A DNA stretch of 64,000 bases from Mycolicibacterium rhodesiae (GTDB taxonomy: Bacteria; Actinomycetota; Actinomycetes; Mycobacteriales; Mycobacteriaceae). Location of the stretch: assembly GCF_002086695.1 (NCBI RefSeq), contig NZ_MVIH01000003.1, positions 1-64,000 of the forward strand, given 5' to 3'. The notes under the pieces were generated by a model, which searched no databases, had not been told where the DNA came from, and saw only the letters and a list, made by a program, of their open reading frames with translations. Shown piece after piece: positions 17,153-24,936 of this stretch (position 1 is the stretch's first letter; each line of letters starts with the position of its first letter). A program made the translations under genes and the position numbers.

Positions 17153-18136
17153 ATGCTCTCTCTCCTCGACTGGATCCTTGACCTGTTCCGCAACGAGGAC
17201 GCCGCACGTGCGTTCGTCGCCGCGCCGGAGCAGACCATGCGCGACGCCGGGTTCGCCGGAGTGTCCGCCGCCCAGGTTTCGACGCTGGCCGCCACCGCCG
17301 TTCCCGGCCTGGTGCTCGGCGGCGGTGACCCGGTCGTCGGCCTGCAGCGCGCGGTGGCCAACAACTACGGATTCGCACCCGCCTACCAGCCGGTCTACGC
17401 GCCGTCGCCGACCTTCGCACCGCAGACCGACCTGGCCAGCCACAACGACACCTCGCTGCTGAGCCCGGATCAGAACGCCGGCGGCAACGCCCAGCAGGGT
17501 GGCTTCAACCTCGGCTTTGGTGACATCACCTTCGGCAACAAGACCACGAACACCGCCACCGACGGCGGCGTGGTGGTCGACGGCCACAACAAGGGCGACA
17601 TCGTCAGCGGGGACGGCGCGGTCCTGGGCAACGGCAACGACGTGAACAACGGTCACGTGGTTGCCGGAACCGGGTCGAACGTCGCGATCGGTCACAGCCA
17701 CATCCACGATGACGGCACCACCGCCACCGGCGGCAGCACGGTGATCAAGGACAACAGCGGCACGGTCTTGCACGATGTCGACGCCAGCGGTGGCAACGGC
17801 GGCGGCGCGTCGGCCGGCGGCAGCCTGATCGGACTCGGCGGCGGGCACGCCTCCGGTGGCAACGCGGGTGGCGGCGGCATCACGATCGTCGACAACCACC
17901 CGACGACCAACAGTGGGAACACGGCCAGCTCGCCGGTCAACACCCAGACCCACACCGCCACCACCGTGACCGACCACTCCGACAACTCGGTGCACTCGGT
18001 CGTCGACAGCTCGACGCACGACTCGTCCAGCCACTCGCTGTTCGATGCCGGCCACGACACCACGCTGGTGAACAGCCACCTCGACAACAGCCACGACATG
18101 GCGTTGGCGTCTGGCAACCACCTGCTGGGCCTGTAA
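17153..18136 (+). CDS. iniB: Isoniazid-inducible protein IniB
   Basis: The 327-aa protein has the IniB N-terminal helical domain (about residues 1-60) and then a long Gly/Asn/Asp/Thr-rich region with loose repeats such as GDGAVLGNGNDVNNG. The C-terminal 80 residues are rich in His, Ser and Asp. IniB is the first gene of the cell-wall-stress-induced iniBAC cluster; its molecular role is unknown. No signal peptide is visible. The ATG at 17153 follows GAAAGG. A 12-bp-stem hairpin separates it from iniA. Confidence 0.9.
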   Translation: MLSLLDWILDLFRNEDAARAFVAAPEQTMRDAGFAGVSAAQVSTLAATAVPGLVLGGGDPVVGLQRAVANNYGFAPAYQPVYAPSPTFAPQTDLASHNDTSLLSPDQNAGGNAQQGGFNLGFGDITFGNKTTNTATDGGVVVDGHNKGDIVSGDGAVLGNGNDVNNGHVVAGTGSNVAIGHSHIHDDGTTATGGSTVIKDNSGTVLHDVDASGGNGGGASAGGSLIGLGGGHASGGNAGGGGITIVDNHPTTNSGNTASSPVNTQTHTATTVTDHSDNSVHSVVDSSTHDSSSHSLFDAGHDTTLVNSHLDNSHDMALASGNHLLGL

Positions 18137-18149
18137 AGCAATCCGACGA

Positions 18150-18186
18150 CGGCGGGGACCTTCAGCAAGTCTGGAGGTCCCCGCCG
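18150..18186 (+). terminator. Hairpin between iniB and iniA (terminator, attenuator or processing site)
   Basis: Perfect 12-base GC-rich arms at 18150-18161 and 18175-18186 enclose a 13-base loop, directly after the iniB stop. No T tract follows, and the iniA Shine-Dalgarno (GGGAGGA) comes about 27 bp later. The hairpin could set iniB:iniA transcript ratios. Confidence 0.65.
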
Positions 18187-18222
18187 CCTGTCTGCGCATA
18201 CGGTGGATCACTGGGAGGACAT

Positions 18223-20082
18223 GTGACGCAACCACAGCAAGACCCGCGCCGGGTGAAGGTGATCGTCGAGCTGATCGATCACACCAGCGCGATCGCGGAC
18301 CTGAATGACCGCGGCGATCTGGTTGCCCGGTTGGCTGTCGCCAAAGAGCGCATCACCGACCCGCAGATCCGGGTGGTCATCGCGGGCCAGCTCAAGCAGG
18401 GGAAGAGCCAGCTGCTCAACTCGCTGCTCAACATGCCGGTCGCCCGGGTCGGCGACGACGAGACCACCGCCCTGGTCACCGTCATTAGCTACGCCGAGCA
18501 GCCGTCGGCGAAGCTGATCGTGTCGCTCGGCGAGGGAGTGCCCCCGCACAGCATCGACATCCCGATCGACGACATCCGCCACGACCTGCGCCGCGCCCCG
18601 CAGGCGCAGGGCCGGGAGGTGTTGCGGGTGGAGGTCGGCGCACCCAGCCCCCTGCTGCAGGGCGGACTGGCGTTCATCGACACCCCCGGTGTCGGCGGCC
18701 ACGGCCAGCCGCACCTGTCGTCGACACTGGGGCTGCTCCCCGATGCGGACGCGATGCTGATGATCAGCGACACCAGCCAGGAATTCACCGAACCCGAGAT
18801 GCGGTTCATCCGCCAAGCCCATGAGATCTGCCCGGTCGGCGCGGTCGTCGCCACCAAGACCGATCTGTACCCGTACTGGCGCGAGATCGTCTCCGCCAAC
18901 ACCGCGCACCTTCAGCGCGCAGGACTGCAGTTGCCGCTGATCCCGGCGTCCTCACTGCTGCGCAGCCACGCAATCCAGCTCAACGACAAGGAACTCAACG
19001 ACGAATCGAACTTCCCGGCGATCGTCGCATGGCTTTCGGAGAAGGTGCTATCCCGGGAGAGCGACGCGGTGCGAGACCACGTCGTCGGCGAAATACGTTC
19101 GGCAGCAGAACATCTCAACCTGTCAGTGAACTCCGAGCTGTCGGCGCTCAGCGACCCGGACCAGGCCCGTCGGCTTACCGAGGACCTTGAGCGCCGCAAG
19201 CAGGAGGCACAGGACGCGCTGCAGCAGACCGCACTGTGGCAGCAGGTCCTCAACGACGGCATCGCCGACCTGACCGCCGACGTCGAACATGATCTGCGCG
19301 CCCGATTCCGGGCCATCACCCAGCACATCGAGAGTGTCATCGACGAGGGCGACCCCACCCAGCACTGGGCGGAGATCGGTGCGGAGGTGGAGGATTCGGT
19401 CGCCAACGCCGTCGGTGACAACTTCGTGTGGGCCTACCAGCGTGCCGAGGCGCTGGCCGCCGACGTCGCGCGGACGTTCGTCGAGGCCGGCCTGGACGCC
19501 ATCAAGATGCCCGAGGTGAGTGCCGCGGAGATGAATGCCGGTGTCGGTCGGCTCAAATCGCTGGCACGTCTCGAATCGAAGCCGATCGGCAAGGGCCACA
19601 AGGTGATCACGAGTATGCGTGGCTCCTACGGCGGTGTGCTGATGTTCGGCATGCTCACCTCGGTGGCCGGTCTGGGCATGTTCAACCCGCTGTCGTTGGG
19701 TGCGGGTCTGCTGCTTGGGCGGAAGGCCTACAAGGAGGACATGGAGAACCGCATGATGCGGGTCCGCAACGAGGCCAAGACCAATCTGCGCCGCTTCGTT
19801 GACGACGTGCTGTTCGTGGTGTCCAAAGAATCCCGCGACCGGCTCAAGAACGTCCAGCGGCAGCTGCGCGACCACTACCGTGACATCGCCAACCAGACCA
19901 CCCGCTCGCTCAACGAGTCGTTGCAATCCACGATCGCCGCCGCGCGGATGGAGGAGACCGACCGCAACAACCGCATCCGTGAGCTCGAACGCCAGGCCAA
20001 TATTCTCGGCCAAGTCATCGATAACGCCGAAAAGCTGTTCCCCACAGCACTTTCTACGGCGAGGACGACCGAGTCTCGTTGA
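18223..20082 (+). CDS. iniA: Bacterial dynamin-like GTPase IniA
   Basis: The 619-aa dynamin-family GTPase has a G1 motif at residues 55-62 (GQLKQGKS), G3 as DTPGVGG near residue 153, and G4 as TKTD. Long helical (coiled-coil) bundles follow, interrupted around residues 467-500 by a hydrophobic membrane paddle (GGVLMFGMLTSVAGLGMFNPL). IniA acts at the plasma membrane in envelope stress and has been linked to membrane fission and isoniazid/ethambutol tolerance. The start is GTG, with GGGAGGA eight bases upstream. Its 3' end overlaps an antisense small membrane-protein gene by 29 bp. Confidence 0.93.
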   Translation: MTQPQQDPRRVKVIVELIDHTSAIADLNDRGDLVARLAVAKERITDPQIRVVIAGQLKQGKSQLLNSLLNMPVARVGDDETTALVTVISYAEQPSAKLIVSLGEGVPPHSIDIPIDDIRHDLRRAPQAQGREVLRVEVGAPSPLLQGGLAFIDTPGVGGHGQPHLSSTLGLLPDADAMLMISDTSQEFTEPEMRFIRQAHEICPVGAVVATKTDLYPYWREIVSANTAHLQRAGLQLPLIPASSLLRSHAIQLNDKELNDESNFPAIVAWLSEKVLSRESDAVRDHVVGEIRSAAEHLNLSVNSELSALSDPDQARRLTEDLERRKQEAQDALQQTALWQQVLNDGIADLTADVEHDLRARFRAITQHIESVIDEGDPTQHWAEIGAEVEDSVANAVGDNFVWAYQRAEALAADVARTFVEAGLDAIKMPEVSAAEMNAGVGRLKSLARLESKPIGKGHKVITSMRGSYGGVLMFGMLTSVAGLGMFNPLSLGAGLLLGRKAYKEDMENRMMRVRNEAKTNLRRFVDDVLFVVSKESRDRLKNVQRQLRDHYRDIANQTTRSLNESLQSTIAAARMEETDRNNRIRELERQANILGQVIDNAEKLFPTALSTARTTESR

Positions 20083-20488
20083 GCCGCGGCCCGGATCTGG
20101 TGCCGGGCGGGTGGGTGACGCGGGTGGGGAAGGTGCCCGGGAACGTCGGCGCCACCCGCTCCGACGGCGGAACCTCCGAGGACGGGGTGCTCGACGTCGG
20201 CGACGAGGTGCCGCTGGTCGTGCTCTCGCCCGGCAACCCGATATCGGTCGTCGACAGCTGCACGCTGGGATAGGACGTGCTCGTCGAGCCTGAGGTGGTT
20301 TTCGCGATGTGCGGCGCGTCGGGAATATGCGTGCCGGGCGGAAGGACGGTCTCGGTGTCCGTCGTGCTCCATTTGCTCGACATCGTCACCACCGCGTACA
20401 CCAGGATCGCGACCACCGCGAGCCCGAGCAGCCCGGCGGCTGAGGTGGCCGCCGCCGAGCGGTACCACGGCGCCTTGTGCTGGGGCAT
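20054..20488 (-). CDS. Small PWYR-type single-pass membrane protein, between iniA and iniC
   Basis: The 144-aa product starts MPQHKAPWYRSA. One TM segment follows (about residues 15-36, LLGLAVVAILVYAVV), then a Ser/Thr/Pro-rich tail of about 105 residues. The predicted topology is a short cytoplasmic N-terminus with the tail outside. The same PWYR-TM-Ser/Thr layout recurs in two genes after iniC and in the Hsp70-like protein. It lies antisense in the iniA-iniC gap. Function is unknown. The ATG at 20488 gives the compact form; the frame extends upstream without conserved sequence. Confidence 0.7.
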   Translation of the reverse strand: MPQHKAPWYRSAAATSAAGLLGLAVVAILVYAVVTMSSKWSTTDTETVLPPGTHIPDAPHIAKTTSGSTSTSYPSVQLSTTDIGLPGESTTSGTSSPTSSTPSSEVPPSERVAPTFPGTFPTRVTHPPGTRSGPRLNETRSSSP

Positions 20489-20545
20489 GGCGGCTGATCC
20501 TAGCCGTGATGCGGGTGGACCGCCGGACCGTAGACTCGTCGTTCG

Positions 20546-22027
20546 ATGAGCACCAGCGATCAGGTTCGCGCCATCCTGGGCGGCACCCGTCGTGCGTACC
20601 AGGGCGAACCGGCATACCGCGAGCGGCCCGACGTCTTCAACGAGCTGGACCGGATCGCCGGGCGGCTCAACCAACCGATCCGTATCGCGCTGGCAGGCAC
20701 GCTCAAGGCAGGCAAGTCCACTCTGGTCAACGCGCTGGTCGGGGAGAACATCGCGCCCACCGATGCGACCGAGGCCACCCGCATCGTCACGTGGTTCCGG
20801 CACGGCCCGATCCCGAAGGTCACCGCCAACCACATCGGCGGACGCCGCTCCAATGTGCCGATCGCCCGCGATGGTGGGCTGACCTTCGACTTCGGCCGCC
20901 TGGACGCCAACGACATCGTCGACCTCGACGTCGAGTGGCCGGCCGCCGAATTGATCGACGCGACGATCATCGACACTCCCGGCACGTCATCGCTGTCGCG
21001 CGATGTCTCCGAACGAACCCTGCGGTTGCTGGTCCCTGAGGACGGCGTGCCGCGAGTCGACGCGGTGGTGTTCCTGCTGCGCACGCTCAACGCCGCGGAC
21101 ATCGCGCTGCTCAAGCAGATCGGGGAGTTGGTCGGCGGATCCTCGGGTGCGCTCGGGGTGATCGGGGTGGCCTCCCGGGCGGACGAGATCGGCGCGGGCC
21201 GACTCGACGCGATGCTGTCGGCCAAGGATGTCGCGCAGCGTTTCACCGGTGAACTGGACCGGACCGGCATCTGCCAGGCGGTCGTTCCGGTCTCGGGACT
21301 GCTCGCGCTGACCGCCCGCACCCTGCGGCAGAGCGAGTTCGCCGCGCTGGAGAAGCTCGCCGCGGTCGACGCCAACGAACTCAACAACGCGATGCTGTCG
21401 GTGGACCGGTTCGTCCGCGAGGACAGCGCACTGCCGGTCGACGCGCAGACCCGTGCCCAGATCCTGGACCGGTTCGGCATGTTCGGGCTGCGGATCTCGA
21501 TCGCCGTGTTGCGGGCAGGCGTGGCAACGGATTCGGTCACCCTGGCCGACGAGTTGCTCGAACGCAGCGGGCTGGTCGCACTGCGTGACGTGATCGACCA
21601 GCAGTTCGCGCAGCGCTCTGAACTACTCAAGGCGCACACCGCACTGGTCTCGTTGCGCCGGTTCGTCGAGATGCACCCGATCACCGCGACGCCGTACATC
21701 ACCGCCGACATCGACCCGTTGCTGGCCGACACCCACGCCTTCGAGGAACTCCGGCTGCTCAGTCAACTACGTTCTCGTCCAACGAGTTTGACCGACGACG
21801 AGATGGCCTCGCTACGCCGCATCATCGGCGGTTCGGGCACCGACGCCGCAAGCCGGTTGGGGCTGACCGCCGAAACGCCCGGCGACGGGCCGCGCGCGGC
21901 GTTCGCGGCGGCACAACGCTGGCGTCGTCGCGCCGACCATCCACTGAACGACCCGTTCACCACCAGGGCGTGTCGTGCCGCGGTGCGCAGCGCCGAGGCG
22001 CTGGTCGCGATGTACGCCGGGGCTTAG
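20546..22027 (+). CDS. iniC: Dynamin-like GTPase IniC
   Basis: The 493-aa product has a G1 motif at residues 51-58 (GTLKAGKS), G3 as DTPGTSS and a helical C-terminal half. It is the same length as M. tuberculosis IniC and is the partner dynamin-like protein of IniA. It lacks the obvious hydrophobic paddle seen in IniA. Unlike the directly adjoining iniA-iniC arrangement of M. tuberculosis, it starts 463 bp after iniA. It may therefore have its own promoter inside or beyond the antisense small gene. The start is ATG. Confidence 0.92.
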   Translation: MSTSDQVRAILGGTRRAYQGEPAYRERPDVFNELDRIAGRLNQPIRIALAGTLKAGKSTLVNALVGENIAPTDATEATRIVTWFRHGPIPKVTANHIGGRRSNVPIARDGGLTFDFGRLDANDIVDLDVEWPAAELIDATIIDTPGTSSLSRDVSERTLRLLVPEDGVPRVDAVVFLLRTLNAADIALLKQIGELVGGSSGALGVIGVASRADEIGAGRLDAMLSAKDVAQRFTGELDRTGICQAVVPVSGLLALTARTLRQSEFAALEKLAAVDANELNNAMLSVDRFVREDSALPVDAQTRAQILDRFGMFGLRISIAVLRAGVATDSVTLADELLERSGLVALRDVIDQQFAQRSELLKAHTALVSLRRFVEMHPITATPYITADIDPLLADTHAFEELRLLSQLRSRPTSLTDDEMASLRRIIGGSGTDAASRLGLTAETPGDGPRAAFAAAQRWRRRADHPLNDPFTTRACRAAVRSAEALVAMYAGA

Positions 22028-22611
22028 CCGCCTGGCCGCGGTAGCGGGAACGTCGGCAGGAGCCGCTCCCTGGTGGTGGTCACCGTCTCGGTCACCGTGC
22101 TCACCGAGGTCGACACCGACGTGCTGGTACTGGTGCTGGTGCTCGTACTGGTGCTGGTCGACGGCGGTTCGGTGGTCGTCGTGGTGGTCGGCGTGTCCGT
22201 CGTGGTCGCGGGGGGCTGCGTGACGGTCGGGGATTCGGTCACCGTCTGGGTGACTCCGGGTTCCGGCGCAACAGATGCCGATGTCGCGGCCGTGGTCGAC
22301 GTCGTCGGGGAGGTCGTCGTCGTGGTCGCCGGGCTGGACCCGTCGCTACCGGTGAACTTCACGATCGCGTACACCAACAGCGCCAGGATGACCGCGGTCA
22401 GTACTCCCAGGCCGACGAGCGCCGCAGGCTTGCGGTACCAGGGGGTCGGCTCGGGCGGCGGCGGGTAGTCGCCGTACCCGGTCGGTGCGCCATACCCAGA
22501 TTGCTGGTAGTCGCTATATGCCTCGCCGCCGGTACCGCCGTAGTTTGCGTACTGCGTCGGGTCACTGTCGGAGTAGTTGTTCGGGTCGTCGGGGGATCCG
22601 TCGCGCGCCAC
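22024..22611 (-). CDS. PWYR-type single-pass membrane protein with Thr/Ser tail
   Basis: This 195-aa product has an N-terminal Gly/Tyr/Asp/Pro-rich region (about 1-60), then PTPWYRKPAALVGLG and one TM segment (about 66-90, LTAVILALLVYAIV). A Thr/Ser/Val-dominated tail follows, ending LLPTFPLPRPGG. It has the same architecture as its neighbours at 20054 and 22630. The start is GTG at 22611, 18 bp after the upstream PWYR gene, so the two form an operon. The 3' end overlaps iniC by 4 bp on the opposite strand. Function is unknown. Confidence 0.72.
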   Translation of the reverse strand: MARDGSPDDPNNYSDSDPTQYANYGGTGGEAYSDYQQSGYGAPTGYGDYPPPPEPTPWYRKPAALVGLGVLTAVILALLVYAIVKFTGSDGSSPATTTTTSPTTSTTAATSASVAPEPGVTQTVTESPTVTQPPATTTDTPTTTTTTEPPSTSTSTSTSTSTSTSVSTSVSTVTETVTTTRERLLPTFPLPRPGG

Positions 22612-22629
22612 GGGATCAGATTCTAACCG

Positions 22630-23235
22630 TCAGCCGCCACCCGGTTGATTGGGGAAGGCCGGGCGGTGGGTGGGACGGACGCTGATCTGCGGCGGCCGCG
22701 TCTGCGGGGTGGTCACGTTCGGGCGGCCGCCGTCGTTCTGCTGCGGATAACGCGGGTACCAGGTGCCCTGCGGCGGTGCCGGCGGCGGACTCTCCGGTGG
22801 TGGTGGCGGAGGTGGCGGCGGCTCGGGCGGCTGCGAACTGGTCAGAGCGGTGGTGGTCGGCGGGCTGGTGGTCGTCGATGGCGTGGTGTTGGACGGCCCT
22901 GAATCATCGGAGTCCAAAACCACCAGGAGGATCGCGGCGATCAGGATCGCGACCCCAGCGACGCCGATGGCTGCTAGTGCGAGCGTCGCCTGCTTCTTGC
23001 GATACCACGGCCGTTCCGGGAACCAGAACGCGTCGGGAGCGAACGGGTCGAAGCCGTCGTCGGCGGTGACCACCGGCAGCGCGGGATCGGTCGGCGGGTC
23101 GGTGTCATCCACCGCGGGTGTGTCGGCGACAGCGGCAGACCCCGGATACGGCTGCTCGGGATAGGGCCCGAACGGATCACCGAACGGGACGGGCGATGCC
23201 TCGTCGACATCCCCGGCGGGGTCGTGCTTCGCCAC
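22630..23235 (-). CDS. PWYR-type single-pass membrane protein with Pro-rich tail
   Basis: The 201-aa product has an acidic, Pro-rich N-terminus (about 1-75), then RPWYRKKQATLALAAIG and one TM segment (about 84-107). A Ser/Thr segment and a Pro run follow, then an Asn/Pro/Arg tail. It resembles its downstream neighbour in layout rather than in exact sequence. The start is GTG at 23235. It is probably the first gene of a two-gene operon with 22024-22611. Function is unknown; context suggests an envelope role linked to ini. Confidence 0.72.
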   Translation of the reverse strand: MAKHDPAGDVDEASPVPFGDPFGPYPEQPYPGSAAVADTPAVDDTDPPTDPALPVVTADDGFDPFAPDAFWFPERPWYRKKQATLALAAIGVAGVAILIAAILLVVLDSDDSGPSNTTPSTTTSPPTTTALTSSQPPEPPPPPPPPPESPPPAPPQGTWYPRYPQQNDGGRPNVTTPQTRPPQISVRPTHRPAFPNQPGGG

Positions 23236-23283
23236 GGCTATTCATGCTAAACGGCCCGCCAGGGCCGATGCAGCGTTCGGCAA

Positions 23284-24216
23284 TCAGGCGAGTTGGCGGA
23301 CCACCTCGGTGGCGAACAATTCGACGTGGTCGAGATCGGACATATCCAGCAGCTGGAGGTACACCCGCTGCACTCCGGCCTCGATGAACGGTCCCAAGCG
23401 GTCGACGATCTCGCCAGGCGTGCCGACCAGCGGCGTGTTGGTCCGCAGCTCGTCGACCTCGCGGGAGATCGCCTCAGCACGACGGCTGATCTCGGCGTCA
23501 TCACGCCCCGCGCACACCACGAACGCCGCGGAATACACGATGTCCTCAGGTGCACGACCGGCGTCGCTCAGCGCGGCCCGCACCCGGGCGTACTGGGGTT
23601 CGACAAAGTCCAGGGCCGGGAAGGCGAGGTTGTACTCGGAGCCGTACCGGGCGACCAGCGCCGGTGTCCGCTTGGGGCCGTTGCCGCCGATGACGATCGG
23701 CGGATGTGGATCTTGCGCGGGCTTGGGCAGCGCGGGGGAGTCTTTGACGGTGTAATGGCTACCGGCGTAGTCGAAGGTCCGGCCCGCCGGCGTGGTCCAC
23801 ATGCCGGTGATGATGTCGAGTTGTTCGCGCAGCCGCTCGAACCGCTCGCCCAGCGGCGGGAACGGGATCGCGTAGGCGAGATGCTCGGCGTCGAACCAAC
23901 CTGCGCCGATACCGAGATCGACCCGCCCTGAGCTCATCGCGTCGACCTGTGCCACCGAGATGGCGAGCGGTCCCGGATGGCGGAAGGTGGCCGACGTGAC
24001 CAGCGTGCCGAGCCGGATCGTGCTGGTCTCCCGGGCGATGCCGCCCAGCGTCACCCAGGAGTCGGTTGGCCCGGGAAGGCCGTCGCCGCTCATCGCCAGA
24101 TAGTGGTCGGATCGGAAAAACGCTGAGTAGCCCAAAGATTCGGCGGCCTGAGCCACTGCAAGCTGATCGGTGTAGGTGGCACCTTGCTGGGGTTCGACGA
24201 AGACGCGGAAGTCCAT
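23284..24216 (-). CDS. LLM-class F420-dependent oxidoreductase
   Basis: The 310-aa product has the luciferase-like TIM barrel. Landmarks are AAESLGYSAFFRSDHYL near the start, TSTIRLGTLVTSATFRHPGPLA, GRVDLGIGAGW, and PIVIGGNGPKRTPALVARYGSEYN. This pattern is typical of actinobacterial F420-dependent enzymes annotated as TIGR03560-type. The substrate cannot be inferred. It is 10 bp downstream of lpqJ, so the two probably share a transcript. Confidence 0.85.
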   Translation of the reverse strand: MDFRVFVEPQQGATYTDQLAVAQAAESLGYSAFFRSDHYLAMSGDGLPGPTDSWVTLGGIARETSTIRLGTLVTSATFRHPGPLAISVAQVDAMSSGRVDLGIGAGWFDAEHLAYAIPFPPLGERFERLREQLDIITGMWTTPAGRTFDYAGSHYTVKDSPALPKPAQDPHPPIVIGGNGPKRTPALVARYGSEYNLAFPALDFVEPQYARVRAALSDAGRAPEDIVYSAAFVVCAGRDDAEISRRAEAISREVDELRTNTPLVGTPGEIVDRLGPFIEAGVQRVYLQLLDMSDLDHVELFATEVVRQLA

Positions 24217-24226
24217 ATCGCCCAGC

Positions 24227-24784
24227 TTAGAAAACCTGGGCCCCTTGTGTGCCGACGACCATTCCGTGGCCGGTGCTGTCGTTGGTGAAGCGGGTCCCGT
24301 CGCTGCGGGCGTCGATCGTCCAGCCGACCGCGTGATATGTCGCGTAGTCGAGCGTCGTGGTGGGGATGTCGCCGAGGTTGCCGAGGATCCAGCGCAGGTT
24401 GCCCCCGGCGGTCACCTCGACACCGTTTGCGGGGGTGCCGTTGATCGCGGGTGCGTTCGTGAAATTCGATTCGCAGCCGACCGACTCCGAGTTGAGCTGG
24501 CAGCGGGTCTGGCCGGACTTGGTTTCGATGTAGACGTAGCCGGTGTCGCTGGGCGGCAGGGTCTGGCCGCCCGGGTTGGGTACCGAGGGCGACGGGGTCG
24601 GCGACGGCGTCGGCAGCGGGGTGGACACGGTCGGCTTGCTGGTGGGGAAACTCGGCTCGCCGCCCGGTCCGCAGCCCGGGCATCGGGCCGCGCCGTCGGT
24701 GGTGGAGCTACACCCGGCAGCAACGCCGGCAGCCATCAGCCACACCACCGCCACACCGGCCTTCATGCCGTTGGATATCCGCAC
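24227..24784 (-). CDS. lpqJ: Lipoprotein LpqJ
   Basis: The 185-aa lipoprotein has a basic start, a hydrophobic core and a lipobox AAGC with Cys near residue 25. A Thr/Pro-rich linker follows, then a C-terminal domain with two cysteines (RCQLNSESVGC). Position downstream of the ini cluster and length match M. tuberculosis lpqJ (Rv0344c). The start is GTG at 24784, with an in-frame ATG at 24766 possible. It is surface-anchored; function is unknown. Confidence 0.82.
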   Translation of the reverse strand: MRISNGMKAGVAVVWLMAAGVAAGCSSTTDGAARCPGCGPGGEPSFPTSKPTVSTPLPTPSPTPSPSVPNPGGQTLPPSDTGYVYIETKSGQTRCQLNSESVGCESNFTNAPAINGTPANGVEVTAGGNLRWILGNLGDIPTTTLDYATYHAVGWTIDARSDGTRFTNDSTGHGMVVGTQGAQVF

Positions 24785-24821
24785 GCCGAACTCCTGCCGT
24801 CGGATGTCAGGGTACGCATGT

Positions 24822-24845
24822 AGTGACGGAAGTGACTCCAGTGAC
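24822..24845. repeat. Three AGTGAC direct repeats at 9-bp spacing
   Basis: AGTGAC occurs at 24822-24827, 24831-24836 and 24840-24845, exactly one per 9 bp, in the 152-bp divergent gap between lpqJ and the acyl-CoA dehydrogenase. It may be a regulator array or a simple tandem repeat. Confidence 0.5.
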
Positions 24846-24936
24846 TCGCGGGGCTGAGTTCGACGACCCCTGGCGATCTCGGAACCCCCGACCAGTGATC
24901 GGGCTAGATTCGGTGCAGCTATGAAAGGGTGCGTCC

